NCBI RefSeq assembly: GCF_000421765.1
Contig: NZ_ATXQ01000012.1
Location: forward strand, 1-64,000
Reading direction: 5' to 3'
DNA length: 64,000 nt
DNA from: Denitrificimonas caeni DSM 24390
Lineage (GTDB): Bacteria; Pseudomonadota; Gammaproteobacteria; Pseudomonadales; Pseudomonadaceae
Position numbers and translations under genes: made by a program. The notes under the pieces were generated by a model. It was given only the letters and a program-made list of their open reading frames with translations. It was not told the origin of the DNA and made no database searches. This document shows, piece after piece, positions 36,417-45,170 of this stretch (positions are counted from its first letter, which is position 1; each line of letters starts with the position of its first letter).

Positions 36417-38513
36417 TTAATTAAGTGCGGCTAAGTCTTGTTCAGCTTGGGTTAATTCAGCTTGTAGTGTCGTTAAGGTTGCCGCGTCGGCTTCGTTGCG
36501 CTCTGCTTTACGCAGCGCTGCACGTTTCATCGCCACTTCAATCTTAGCCTTTTTCTGTGCTTGCTCGGCAGGACTGAACTCCGCTTTGGCGGCTTTTTCT
36601 GTCGTCGCTGGCGCGCTTACTGTGCTGCTTGCCGCAGTCGCGGAGTCTAAGGTCTGCTTGGCTTGTGCAGAGGCTTCGCGCAGCTGCTCGACTTGTACTT
36701 TTAACTCGTCAGTATCGTGCGTCTCAAATTGTTTTTCGGCTTTACGCAGCGCCACTTGCGCCATGCTTGCGGCTATTTTAAGACGTTTAATTTCGTCATC
36801 TGTCGGACCATCGTTAACGGTTTTGGCAGGTTTTGCGGCGTCTAGATTTTGTTTGGCTTGCTCAACGGCCATCCGCAGTTGCTCGACCTGAGATTGCAGC
36901 TCTTCGGTGTTATGAATGTCCAGCTGTTTTTCTGCTTTGCGCAGCGCCACTTGCGCCATGCTTGCGGCGATTTTTAAACGCTTAAGCTCATCTTCTGCTT
37001 GCGCTTGACTGGCTTCTGCTGGATCTGCGGCTTGCGCTTGTGCGGCTTTTTTCGCTTGCTCTGCTTTGCTTTTCGCTAAGCGCTCAGCGCGTGCTTGACG
37101 TTCAGCCTCTTTGCGTTCGTCTTCAAGACGTAGGCGTTCTTGGCGGAACTCAAAACGTTCTTTGGCGTGCTCGGCTTTAGCGAGTTTTTGTGCTTGCTCG
37201 CGAATATCGGCTTTCGCTGCACGGTAGTACTGCACTAAAGGAATGCTGGATGGACACACATAGGCGCAGGCACCGCACTCAATGCAATCAAATAAATTAT
37301 GTGCTTGCAGTTGTGGGTGATCATCACCAAGGGCATAAAAATGCAGTTGCTGGGGTAATAAATTAGCAGGACACACTTCGGCACAATCGCCGCAGCGAAT
37401 ACAGGGTAACGCAGCAGGTGGTGCGGGTAGTTCTTCAGCAGTGGCTGCCAGTAAACAGTTGCTGGTTTTGATAATGGGGGCATCGACTGAAGGCAAGGTA
37501 AAACCCATCATTGGTCCGCCGACAATCAGTCGACTCATCTGCGCTTTCTGCAAACCAGTAAACTCAAGCAACTCGATGGCGGGTGTGCCGATTAAGCACT
37601 CAACATTCATTGGTTTTTGCAGTGCTTGGCCGGTCAGAGTGGTGATCCGTGAAATAAGCGGCTTACCTTCAATCACTGCATCATGCACCGCTACGGCAGT
37701 GCCAACGTTTTGACACAGGATGCCTAGTTGCGCCGGCAGTTTTGCAGAAGGCACTTGTTGACCGGTTAGAATTTCGATCAGCTGACGCTCGCCACCCGAG
37801 GGGTAAATAGTTGGGATCGCAATCACGTGATAACGACGTGATTGTAATGCGCCACGGACCGCAGCAATGGCCTCGGGTTTGTTATCTTCAATGGCGATCA
37901 GTACATTTTCGGGCTGTAAAATCTGCACTAAAATATCAATGCCGAGTAGCAGTTGCGGTGCCTTTTCGCGCATCAACACATCATCAGCGGTGATGTAAGG
38001 TTCGCACTCCGTGCCGTTGATAATTAGCGTGTTAATCGGCTGATTAGGCGCAGGCGAAAGCTTAATGACCGTTGGGAAGCCGGCGCCACCAAGGCCGCTG
38101 ATACCTGCTTGACGAATTTTATCGAGTAATTCCTCTGCGCTGGCTTGGTAAAAATGCGGCAGCGCTTCCAGTGAGCACCATTGATCTAAGCCATCGGTGT
38201 CAATCACGATGGCATCCATCAATTGGCCTGACGCATGCGGGTAAGGCTGCGGACCAATAAAACTCACGATGCCGGAGCTTGGCGCATGCACAGGAGCGCT
38301 AATCAGGTTGGCTGAATCAGCAATCAATTGCCCTTTTAAAACGTAATCGCCGACGCTAACCCGCGCTTCCGTGGTACTGCCAAGATGCTGCAATAATGGC
38401 ACAATCAATTGTTTTGGCAGTGGCGCGCTTTGGATGGGCTGTTGGTTGGACAATGCTTTGCATTCGGGCGGATGCACGCCGCCGCGCAATGGATGAATAG
38501 GCCAAGTGCTCAT
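36417..38513 (-). CDS. rnfC: Rnf electron transport complex subunit C, long repeat-bearing form
   Basis: This 698-residue NADH-side peripheral subunit has a Rossmann-like FMN/NADH domain ([24 protein letters not shown]). Two 4Fe-4S clusters follow ([12 protein letters not shown] near residue 372 and [12 protein letters not shown] near 411), then a long charged coiled-coil tail. The tail holds two almost identical ~23-residue units ([20 protein letters not shown], near 506 and 571) and a divergent third (near 650). Core RnfC needs about 450 residues; long tails of this type occur in gamma-proteobacteria. It overlaps rnfB by 4 bases. Confidence 0.95.
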   Translation of the reverse strand: MSTWPIHPLRGGVHPPECKALSNQQPIQSAPLPKQLIVPLLQHLGSTTEARVSVGDYVLKGQLIADSANLISAPVHAPSSGIVSFIGPQPYPHASGQLMDAIVIDTDGLDQWCSLEALPHFYQASAEELLDKIRQAGISGLGGAGFPTVIKLSPAPNQPINTLIINGTECEPYITADDVLMREKAPQLLLGIDILVQILQPENVLIAIEDNKPEAIAAVRGALQSRRYHVIAIPTIYPSGGERQLIEILTGQQVPSAKLPAQLGILCQNVGTAVAVHDAVIEGKPLISRITTLTGQALQKPMNVECLIGTPAIELLEFTGLQKAQMSRLIVGGPMMGFTLPSVDAPIIKTSNCLLAATAEELPAPPAALPCIRCGDCAEVCPANLLPQQLHFYALGDDHPQLQAHNLFDCIECGACAYVCPSSIPLVQYYRAAKADIREQAQKLAKAEHAKERFEFRQERLRLEDERKEAERQARAERLAKSKAEQAKKAAQAQAADPAEASQAQAEDELKRLKIAASMAQVALRKAEKQLDIHNTEELQSQVEQLRMAVEQAKQNLDAAKPAKTVNDGPTDDEIKRLKIAASMAQVALRKAEKQFETHDTDELKVQVEQLREASAQAKQTLDSATAASSTVSAPATTEKAAKAEFSPAEQAQKKAKIEVAMKRAALRKAERNEADAATLTTLQAELTQAEQDLAALN
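36731..36998 (-). repeat. Direct repeats inside the rnfC 3' region
   Basis: Two ~70-base segments (36731-36800 and 36926-36998) are nearly identical and encode the [20 protein letters not shown] units of the RnfC tail. A third, more divergent unit is encoded near 36500-36565. Such repeats are prone to copy-number change by slippage or recombination. Confidence 0.8.
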
Positions 38514-39085
38514 GACAATGACTCCCGATCAGTCGCAATCAAAGTACCGGGCGGCAAAGGGTGCTCCCACTTCCAGTTTTGTAAAGTGCTGGCCACTGGA
38601 ATCATATCAATGCAATCCACCGGGCAGGGCTCAACACACAGATCACAGCCTGTGCATTCACTAACAATCACTGTATGCATTTGTTTCGCCGCACCTAAAA
38701 TCGCATCCACAGGGCAGGCTTGAATACATTTGGTGCAGCCAATGCATTCGGCTTCACGAATGTAAGCCACCATCTGTGGTTTTTCGCCTTCTACTGCATC
38801 CAAAGGCTCGGCTTCGACATCCAGTAATTCGGCTAAGGCTTGAATGGTGGTCTCGCCACCCGGTGGACACTTATTGATTTTGTCGCCAGCGGCGATGGCT
38901 TCTGCGTAAGGCTTGCAACCAGGGTAACCGCATTGCCCACACTGGGTTTGTGGCAATAAGGCGTTGATCTGCTCGGCAATCGGGTTGCCTTCGACGCGAA
39001 AACGTACTGCGGCAAAGCCTAAAATCGCACCAAAGATTAAACTTAAAACGACCAGCGCTGTGACTGCAATAAACACCATGCTCAT
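38510..39085 (-). CDS. rnfB: Rnf electron transport complex subunit B (ferredoxin-like)
   Basis: This 191-residue subunit has an N-terminal helix ([20 protein letters not shown]) and a four-Cys 4Fe-4S domain ([15 protein letters not shown]). Two bacterial ferredoxin clusters follow ([16 protein letters not shown] and [16 protein letters not shown]). It accepts electrons from or passes them to soluble ferredoxin. It overlaps both rnfA and rnfC by 4 bases. Confidence 0.96.
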   Translation of the reverse strand: MSMVFIAVTALVVLSLIFGAILGFAAVRFRVEGNPIAEQINALLPQTQCGQCGYPGCKPYAEAIAAGDKINKCPPGGETTIQALAELLDVEAEPLDAVEGEKPQMVAYIREAECIGCTKCIQACPVDAILGAAKQMHTVIVSECTGCDLCVEPCPVDCIDMIPVASTLQNWKWEHPLPPGTLIATDRESLS

Positions 39086-39666
39086 AGCTTGATTAAACCA
39101 CTAAAGCCCATAAAGGCTAACGACATCAAGCCTGCCGTCAGCATGCCAATCGCCGCACCTTGGAAAGGTTTCGGCACATCAGCGATGGCAATGCGTTCGC
39201 GCATTGCGGCGAACAGTACCAGTACTAAAGAGAAACCAATGCCCGCAGCAAAACCGTTCACGCTGGCTTGCAAAAAGGTGTATTGGCTGCGATTTGCATT
39301 TAAGAGAGCGACGCCAAGCACAATACAGTTGGTAGTGATCAGTGGTAAGAAAATACCGAGCACGCGGTACAGCATCGGACTGGTCTTATTGACCACCATC
39401 TCGGTGAATTGCACCACCACCGCGATGACTAAAATAAAGCTAATGGTGCGTAAAAATTCGAGATCAAAAGGCTTAAGAATGTACTGCTGGACTAAATAGC
39501 TGCAAATAGACGCCAAGGTCAGAACAAAAGTCGTGGCCAACGATAAACCAATTGCGGTTTCAACCTTTTTCGAGACACCCATAAATGGGCACAGACCAAG
39601 AAACTGAACTAAAACAAAGTTGTTCACTAAAATGGCGCTGACCACAATAAGTAAGAGTTCGCTCAT
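39082..39666 (-). CDS. rnfA: Rnf electron transport complex subunit A
   Basis: This 194-residue, six-helix membrane subunit is paralogous to NqrE. The conserved half-sites are [20 protein letters not shown] and [12 protein letters not shown], with the iron-ligating cysteines. ATG 39666 gives [20 protein letters not shown], the usual N-terminus and length; a TTG 21 bases upstream is the alternative. It is the first gene of rnfABCDGE. Confidence 0.94.
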   Translation of the reverse strand: MSELLLIVVSAILVNNFVLVQFLGLCPFMGVSKKVETAIGLSLATTFVLTLASICSYLVQQYILKPFDLEFLRTISFILVIAVVVQFTEMVVNKTSPMLYRVLGIFLPLITTNCIVLGVALLNANRSQYTFLQASVNGFAAGIGFSLVLVLFAAMRERIAIADVPKPFQGAAIGMLTAGLMSLAFMGFSGLIKL

Positions 39667-39687
39667 GGCTAGTATTGAAGGGATCAA

Positions 39688-40321
39688 CCGTTATTAAGAA
39701 GGTGCTTATTATCGTGCAGGTCGATATAGCGTACAAGTCGGATTTATGCCTTCTTTAAGTTCTTTTTGATCTAAGGCTATGGATTCTTGGTTAAAAGGCT
39801 TTAAAAAGCATTATTTATAGGGAAAACGTGACGTTATGACGCGCTTTTATTATCTGCACAGCGGACTGAGCACTGTGCGGCATAACTGAGGGTCACGCTT
39901 TTATCATTAAGCAAGTTTTACTTATTTTGCTTGTTTTGATCATTCTAACTGCCGTTAACCTTTTGTTTTTATTACGACATTGGTCTTAGTTTAGACAAAG
40001 GTATACTGTTCGTGAGCGTAACAATCTCTACATTAGCAGCGCATATTTGGCACTGAAGTCATTCAGTGTTGGATGCTGTGGTTGAATCAAGTCTCTTTAG
40101 CTGAAAACTATGTTGTGTATGGCGTGATTAAGCGCTGCTGTAATGCAGTGTTTTGCGTTCAAGTCTAAAGTCTGTAAAACCAAAAAATCACAATAGATGC
40201 ATGCGAGCAATGCTTAGCGTTAAAGCAGTGTGGCTCGTTTAATGAGTTTTAGTGATAACAATACAATATGCCCGGGCGTTGAGCAGGTTTACCTCTGTGA
40301 GGACTGGGCTGGAGAGTTAAA
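39688..40321. other. Divergent intergenic region between rnfA and yjcH
   Basis: About 630 bases without a gene separate the leftward rnf operon from the rightward acetate-uptake operon, so both promoters must lie here. Toward yjcH there is a weak candidate, TTGGTC (39980-39985), 16-base gap, TATACT (40002-40007), which would leave a ~315-base leader. A TGGCAC at 40048 lacks the matching sigma-54 -12 element. I see no riboswitch or small RNA I can support. Confidence 0.5.
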
Positions 40322-40630
40322 ATGCAAGATACAATTGTTGAGAAGGTGCTGAAACATCCCAAATACGCGGAGTTGGTACAGCGCCGTACTCGGGTGAGTA
40401 TGGTGTTTTTTGCGGTCGCGTTAGCTATTTACTCAGGCTTTATTCTTACGCTTGCTTATATGCCAGAAGTGTTTGCTCAGCCAATCGGTGCTGGCTGGAC
40501 CATGAGTGTGGGAGTCCTGACCGGGATTTTAGTAGTGTTTAGTGCGGTTATCATGATTTCACTTTATGTCTATTTCTCTAACAAGATTTTTGATCCATTG
40601 CTGGAAGATATTGTGAAGGACGTAGAATAA
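40322..40630 (+). CDS. yjcH: DUF485 membrane protein (YjcH)
   Basis: This 102-residue inner-membrane protein has two helices ([20 protein letters not shown] and [20 protein letters not shown]). It is the standard partner gene of actP and its stop overlaps the actP start (TAATG). DUF485 proteins probably assist the symporter, but their function is unsettled. GGAG precedes ATG 40322. acs, which often precedes this pair, is not adjacent. Confidence 0.92.
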   Translation: MQDTIVEKVLKHPKYAELVQRRTRVSMVFFAVALAIYSGFILTLAYMPEVFAQPIGAGWTMSVGVLTGILVVFSAVIMISLYVYFSNKIFDPLLEDIVKDVE

Positions 40631-42291
40631 TGAAGAAATTTCTCTTGAGCACAGCTCTGCTGTCATTGTTCGCGCAACCTGCATTCGCAGCAACAGGACA
40701 AGCCAATACTTCCGCCATTGTGATGTTCTTGGTTTTTATTGCTGGAACCATGGTGATTACTTGGTGGGCTGCACGTAAAACCCAAACTACATCTGACTTC
40801 TATACAGCCGGTGGTGGTATTACTGGTTTTCAGAATGGTTTAGCCATTGCTGGTGACTATATTTCAGCGGCATCTTTCCTTGGTATAGCCGGTATGGTGT
40901 ACGTCAGTGGTTTTGACGGCATCATTTATGCGATTGGCTTCTTGTTTGGCTGGCCAGTGGTGATGTTCTTAGTGGCTGAGCGTTTGCGTAACCTTGGCCG
41001 TTTTAACTTTGCCGACGTTACTGCGTTCCGCTTAGAGCAAACGCCAATGCGTGTGCTTGCAGCGAGTGCTTCGTTGTTGATTATTGCTCTGTATCTGATC
41101 GCACAAATGGTTGGTGCGGGTAAGTTGATCGTGCTGCTATTTGGTCTTGAGTATAAAATCTCAGTGATCATTATCGGCTCACTAATGATGATCTACGTGT
41201 TCTTCGGTGGAATGACGGCGACCACATGGGTGCAAATCATCAAAGCTGTATTGATGCTGGCGGGTGGTACTTTGCTGGCGGCACTGGTACTGATGGCTTT
41301 CAACTGGAATCCAGATGCGATGCTGGCTGAAGCGGTTAAAGTACACCCTTCAGGCACAGAGTTGATGGCACCGGGCGCTGGTGTCAGTGGTAACCCACTC
41401 AACGCACTGTCGCTGGGCTTGGCATTGGCCTTTGGTACGGCAGGTTTGCCGCACATTCTGATGCGTTTCTTCACAGTTTCTAGTGCAAAAGAAGCACGTA
41501 AATCAGTGATCTGGGCCAGTAGCTTTATCGGTTATTTCTACCTGCTGACCTTTATCATCGGTTTCGGTGCAATTGCTCTACTGGTTCGTCACCCTGAGTT
41601 CTACAGCGGTTTAGCTGGTGATAACAGCAATATGCTGACCACGCTGATCGGCGGCACCAACATGGCGGCGGTACACTTATCCAACGCTGTGGGCGGTAGC
41701 TTACTGTTAGGCTTCTTGGCTGCAGTAACCTTTGCAACCATCGTTGCAGTTGTTGCAGGCTTGGCGCTGGCCGGTGCAGCAGCCATTGCTCACGACTTGT
41801 ACGCCAACGTAATTGCGCGTGGTCGTTCAACTGAAAAGCAAGAAATGCGTATTTCTAAGATTTCTACGCTGGTCTTAGGTGTCTTGGCGGTACTGCTCGG
41901 TATTGTTTTTGAAGATCAAAACGTCGCCTTCATGGTCGGTCTGGCCTTTGCTATTGCAGCAAGTGCTAACTTCCCTGTGCTGGTTCTGTCGATCTCATGG
42001 CGCGGCTGTACGACTCGCGGCGCAACCATCGGTGGTTTCTTAGGCTTAGCCTTTGCCACACTTTGGGTTGTTCTGAGTAAGACAGTTTGGGTTGATGTGT
42101 TTGGTAATGCTGAGCCGATCAGTCCATTCCCGAACCCAGGTATCTTTTCTATTCCGTTAGCCTTCTTTGCGATCTGGTTCTTCTCCGTGACTGACAAGAG
42201 TGCACGTGCAGTTAAAGAGCGTGATGCCTTTACTGCGCTGACTGTGCGCAGTCAAACCGGTATCGGTCGCTCTGGTGCGCAAGATCACTAA
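40630..42291 (+). CDS. actP: Cation/acetate symporter
   Basis: This 553-residue sodium:solute symporter (SSS) takes up acetate and other short carboxylates. It starts with a signal-like segment ([20 protein letters not shown]), followed by about 13 helices with the family stretches [20 protein letters not shown] and [15 protein letters not shown]. Length agrees with E. coli ActP. A strong terminator follows. Confidence 0.94.
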   Translation: MKKFLLSTALLSLFAQPAFAATGQANTSAIVMFLVFIAGTMVITWWAARKTQTTSDFYTAGGGITGFQNGLAIAGDYISAASFLGIAGMVYVSGFDGIIYAIGFLFGWPVVMFLVAERLRNLGRFNFADVTAFRLEQTPMRVLAASASLLIIALYLIAQMVGAGKLIVLLFGLEYKISVIIIGSLMMIYVFFGGMTATTWVQIIKAVLMLAGGTLLAALVLMAFNWNPDAMLAEAVKVHPSGTELMAPGAGVSGNPLNALSLGLALAFGTAGLPHILMRFFTVSSAKEARKSVIWASSFIGYFYLLTFIIGFGAIALLVRHPEFYSGLAGDNSNMLTTLIGGTNMAAVHLSNAVGGSLLLGFLAAVTFATIVAVVAGLALAGAAAIAHDLYANVIARGRSTEKQEMRISKISTLVLGVLAVLLGIVFEDQNVAFMVGLAFAIAASANFPVLVLSISWRGCTTRGATIGGFLGLAFATLWVVLSKTVWVDVFGNAEPISPFPNPGIFSIPLAFFAIWFFSVTDKSARAVKERDAFTALTVRSQTGIGRSGAQDH

Positions 42292-42327
42292 GCAGTAATA
42301 CTGTGATGGTTGATCAATCATCCTGTT

Positions 42328-42360
42328 AAAAATACCCCGACTGGTTCGGGGTATTTTTTT
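42328..42360 (+). terminator. Rho-independent terminator after actP
   Basis: AAAATACCCCGA pairs with TCGGGGTATTTT around a CTGGT loop, followed by more T residues. It lies ~37 bases after the actP stop and ends the yjcH-actP transcript. Confidence 0.92.
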
Positions 42361-42453
42361 GTCGATTGATTGGTGGGCAGTTCGTCACGGGACGGCGAGG
42401 TGTGCCGTGAATTGTAGGGCTGTGACGTCTGAGACGCTTTGTCGCAGCGAGAT

Positions 42454-42478
42454 GCTAATGATAATGATTGTTGTTAGC
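42454..42478. promoter_or_regulatory. Candidate Fur box
   Basis: The imperfect palindrome GCTAATGATAATGATTGTTG closing with TTAGC contains AATGATAATGATT, close to the Fur consensus built of GATAAT units. It overlaps a possible -10 (GATAAT 42460-42465) with TTGTCG 15 bases upstream. That placement fits iron-dependent repression of the next gene. It starts ~77 bases before that gene's start codon. Confidence 0.65.
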
Positions 42479-42530
42479 AGGGGCTTCTGGTAACTTTCTT
42501 CCCAACATAAATTCTTGCTAAGGAAGACTC

Positions 42531-42902
42531 ATGCACAATGTATTTAAAGGTGTTGTATTGGCTGTTGGTTTAGCTGTCGCAGCAGGCGCTGTTGCAGAAG
42601 AGAGTGTTGGTCATTTTAAAGGTCTAGCTGCACCTGACTTAGAGACCGCAGTAAGTAATTTTTCTGAGTACAATAACCGCTTAGAAACAGCGCTCAGTGG
42701 TGAGCTGACTGATAACGATTTGATGACGATCCACAAGTTAACCTACACCCTAGAGAATGCTTTAGAAAAAATTAATATTGATTTAGAAGAACTGGCGCAG
42801 ACGTTAGAAAAAGTCCATGTGGCTTCAGAAACCTATAATCGTGACGCGCTCAAAGAAGCCGGTCCTGCGTATTTAAAAACCTCACGCACCGTTATCAAGT
42901 GA
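42531..42902 (+). CDS. Small periplasmic protein, DUF6746-like
   Basis: This 123-residue protein has a Sec signal (VFKGVVLAVGLAVAAGAVAEE, cleavage expected after AVA) and a mature helical domain of ~100 residues (FSEYNNRLETALSGELTDND, LTYTLENALEKINIDLEELA). The pattern recalls a family of small pseudomonad exported proteins that I believe is DUF6746; its function is not known to me. AAGGAAG lies before ATG 42531. The Fur-like site upstream suggests expression under iron limitation. Monocistronic. Confidence 0.7.
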   Translation: MHNVFKGVVLAVGLAVAAGAVAEESVGHFKGLAAPDLETAVSNFSEYNNRLETALSGELTDNDLMTIHKLTYTLENALEKINIDLEELAQTLEKVHVASETYNRDALKEAGPAYLKTSRTVIK

Positions 42903-42911
42903 TTTTACAGC

Positions 42912-42940
42912 TGCGCCAGTGTTAATAAGTTGCTGGCGCA
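42912..42940. repeat. Hairpin after the small periplasmic gene
   Basis: TGCGCCAG (42912-42919) pairs with CTGGCGCA (42933-42940) with a 13-base loop, ten bases after the stop. There is no T-tract, so it is a weak or factor-dependent termination signal at best. Confidence 0.45.
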
Positions 42941-43101
42941 ATCTGTGTAGACCATGATTTTTATGTTCTATTGGCAGTAATTTCAATACTGCAGTTTTCA
43001 GAGATATTCAAATCAAAAAAAGTTGTAGAGACTCAAGGTTAGTCCGAGTTTTTGATGCTGCCGCGAATATTCATCGCCGCTAAACCGATTTGCAAAACAA
43101 T

Positions 43102-43429
43102 CAATGCATAAGCGTTTGAGTGAAGACCCCAGATAATACACAACACATTGCTTCTGTAGAAACCGTTCCTGATAATGAAACTTTACCATTTACAGCTTTC
43201 ACATCAATATCCGTATCACGAAAATCATTATTGTTAATGAAGCCTGATCTCACTTCGTTAGTGATTACTTTATCAGTAGAAGTTTCATGATCTTTACCAG
43301 TGTCTGGCTTTTGTTCTGCACCAAAAGGGCTAGGGCTATCTTGACGTGGACTTGTTTTTTCATTGGCATTTGCGTGCGTTAATAACAGACTCAGAGCACC
43401 ATAAGACCAGCATTTTTAGACTTCGTCAT
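43102..43429 (-). pseudogene. BON-domain periplasmic protein, frameshifted and truncated
   Basis: On the minus strand a start with an AAGGGG site (ATG at 43429) opens MTKSKNAGLMVL and stops at once. In the next frame the reading continues GALSLLLTHANANEKTSP, then TDKVITNEVRSGFIN and DTDIDVKAVNGKVSLSGTVS. That is a signal peptide, linker and the first part of a BON domain (OsmY-like, envelope stress). The domain then runs into unrelated sequence and stops at 43102. A frameshift near the signal peptide plus loss of the C-terminus marks it as dead. Confidence 0.72.
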
Positions 43430-43650
43430 TTTCTCATCCCCTTAACTGATTTAAAGTACAAATTTAAGGCTACGTGAGTAACATTTCTATGTTGTACATT
43501 CAGTAGAAGACAGAAAATATTTTTAGTTCAATTAACTCGATGAACGGTAACTGTTGATTTTTTTAAAATATATTTCAATACTTTGCTTACAGTCACAAGT
43601 CCTAATTTTTAGAAATTTATAGAAGGTAAGGCCAAATGTATAATTTCTGA

Positions 43651-43993
43651 AGGAGTATTTTCTTTGAGTTTATTCAAAAAGAATGCTTAGCCAAAGACGA
43701 GTTTTTTCAAGAATTACGTTTGAAGTCAGTTGAGAATTTAAGGCAAATTAAAAGCTCTTGTATTTAGTCAGATGGAGAAATAAGTGTTTTTTACTATTCT
43801 GATTCAGAAGTAAAATATGGATTACCGATTTTACCGGAACTTTACAATAAAAAGCTGATGCAGTAACAGACTCTGGCATTTATGCTTGCTCATTCTGTGG
43901 AAATATTCAGAGAGTTGCTGCTCTAGGCGTTACATGTGAGAGCTGCAGAAAAAAGAGTGGATTCTGGCAATTAACACATTACGCATTGCTTAA
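43651..43993 (+). pseudogene. DUF421 (YetF-type) protein, C-terminal remnant with several lesions
   Basis: Joining frames gives ECLAKDEFFQELRLKSVENL, DGEISVFYYSDSEVKYGLPI, LPELYNKK, then a zinc-ribbon-like end (GIYACSFCGNIQ, VTCESCRKK, EWILAINTLRIA). That is the soluble C-terminal part of DUF421/YetF membrane proteins. Lesions seen: an in-frame TAG at 43765, a frameshift near 43850, another near 43950, and complete loss of the N-terminal membrane domain. Natural stop TAA at 43991. Confidence 0.72.
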
Positions 43994-44332
43994 AATTCTA
44001 AATAATTTGGTCTGTATTTATATTTACAAGTAAAAATAAAGCTCAGCATATTTCATAAGTTCATCACTTATTTGACGGTTTTTATAAAAAGTGCCGTCGG
44101 GCTGATCTTAAACGGCTGATATTTCATTGAGCACCCCGGTGGCGATACCAAAGCAGCTTACCCAACTGCATAAATTTTGGCTGAAGGCACGTGAAAAAAC
44201 AGCAGTGCCAAAAAAGACTTACGGTCAAAATCGAATGGATCTGAAAATCTGGAATTTCAAAATGGGCACGCACAGGGCACGGTTTGGGCACGGAGGCTTT
44301 TTAGGCGGTTTTTAAGGCAGGAATTACAGACA
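43994..44332. other. AT-rich spacer before the tRNA, no supported gene
   Basis: This stretch contains a 62-codon open frame (44127-44315, MSTPVAIPKQLTQLHKFWLK...) without recognisable domain or convincing ribosome site. Near its end the motif GGGCAC occurs three times within ~30 bases (44263-44292). Its position beside a tRNA suggests debris of past insertion events, but no integrase or attachment repeat is visible. Confidence 0.4.
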
Positions 44333-44371
44333 TAAAAAAAAGCCCTAACTCGTTAAAAGTTAAGGCTTTTG
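44333..44371 (-). terminator. Terminator of the tRNA-fMet transcript
   Basis: On the minus strand AAAAGCCTTAACT pairs with AGTTAGGGCTTTT (one mismatch), followed by a T-tract, immediately downstream of the tRNA CCA end. Confidence 0.85.
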
Positions 44372-44375
44372 AATT

Positions 44376-44452
<77 letters not shown>

Positions 44453-44500
44453 CCGATAAGTATACGCACTTTTTCGATCCTGTCAAAACTTATTTCAAAA

Positions 44501-45031
44501 TCAATCATTTATCCGCGATTCACGCAGCTTTATACGTTTCTTCCAGTTGCGATTGACCCACCAGCGCCAGTATAAAACAGTGCAGCTATAGCCCACTGCA
44601 GCAAGAATTAAACCCATGCAGACGGAACCCGCATAGAGCGGCTGCCAGTGTGTTGTGGTGACTTCTAAAATCCAGCTGATAGTCATTTTGTCCGGCATCT
44701 CGATGGCCGGTGTTCCGAGTAGCCATGTGCCAAGCTTGTAGTTGGCATAAAACACAGGGGGCATGGTAATTGGATTGGTGAGCCAAACGAGGCCCACAGA
44801 GATAGGCAGATTAGCTCGCATTGGAATGGCTAAAAGTGCCGCAGCAAACATTTGCATTGGCATTGGGATCATCGCCCAAAACACACCGACAGCAACTGCC
44901 CGCGCAATCGAGTGACGGTTCAGGTGCCATAAATTTGGATCGTGGATCAGGCTGCCGAGAAAACGTAATGATGGATTATGTTTCAGTTTTTCCGGATCAG
45001 GCATGTAGCGTTTAAATAGTTGACGAGGCAT
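44501..45031 (-). CDS. DUF2062 membrane protein
   Basis: This 176-residue inner-membrane protein has the DUF2062 core (IARAVAVGVFWAMIPMPMQM, then LPISVGLVWLTNPITMPPVF) and three or so helices; the family's function is not established. ATG 45031 (MPRQLFKRYMPDPEKL) fits relatives; further upstream starts would add unrelated residues. It is divergent from comEC, as in other pseudomonads. Confidence 0.87.
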   Translation of the reverse strand: MPRQLFKRYMPDPEKLKHNPSLRFLGSLIHDPNLWHLNRHSIARAVAVGVFWAMIPMPMQMFAAALLAIPMRANLPISVGLVWLTNPITMPPVFYANYKLGTWLLGTPAIEMPDKMTISWILEVTTTHWQPLYAGSVCMGLILAAVGYSCTVLYWRWWVNRNWKKRIKLRESRIND

Positions 45032-45170
45032 GAATTTTCTCTGACATGCAAAAGCTCGACTATTATGCATCTTATTGCGGCGTGGTGCTGTTACAGGGTG
45101 TGACAAAAGCCTTAGAAAACGCGCTATTAGCAAGAATATTTGTTTGCAAATGCTACAAGGAGGTAGCTGC

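Noticed and set aside
36496-36891. 131-codon plus-strand open frame opposite rnfC
   Set aside because: It mirrors the repeated RnfC tail; Ser/Ala/Cys-rich without any domain.
40048-40062. TGGCAC near 40048 as a sigma-54 promoter for yjcH-actP
   Set aside because: The -12 element at the required spacing reads TCAT rather than TTGC.
44127-44315. 62-codon open frame beside tRNA-fMet as a possible integrase remnant
   Set aside because: No recombinase motif, no direct repeat of the tRNA 3' end, and no convincing ribosome site.
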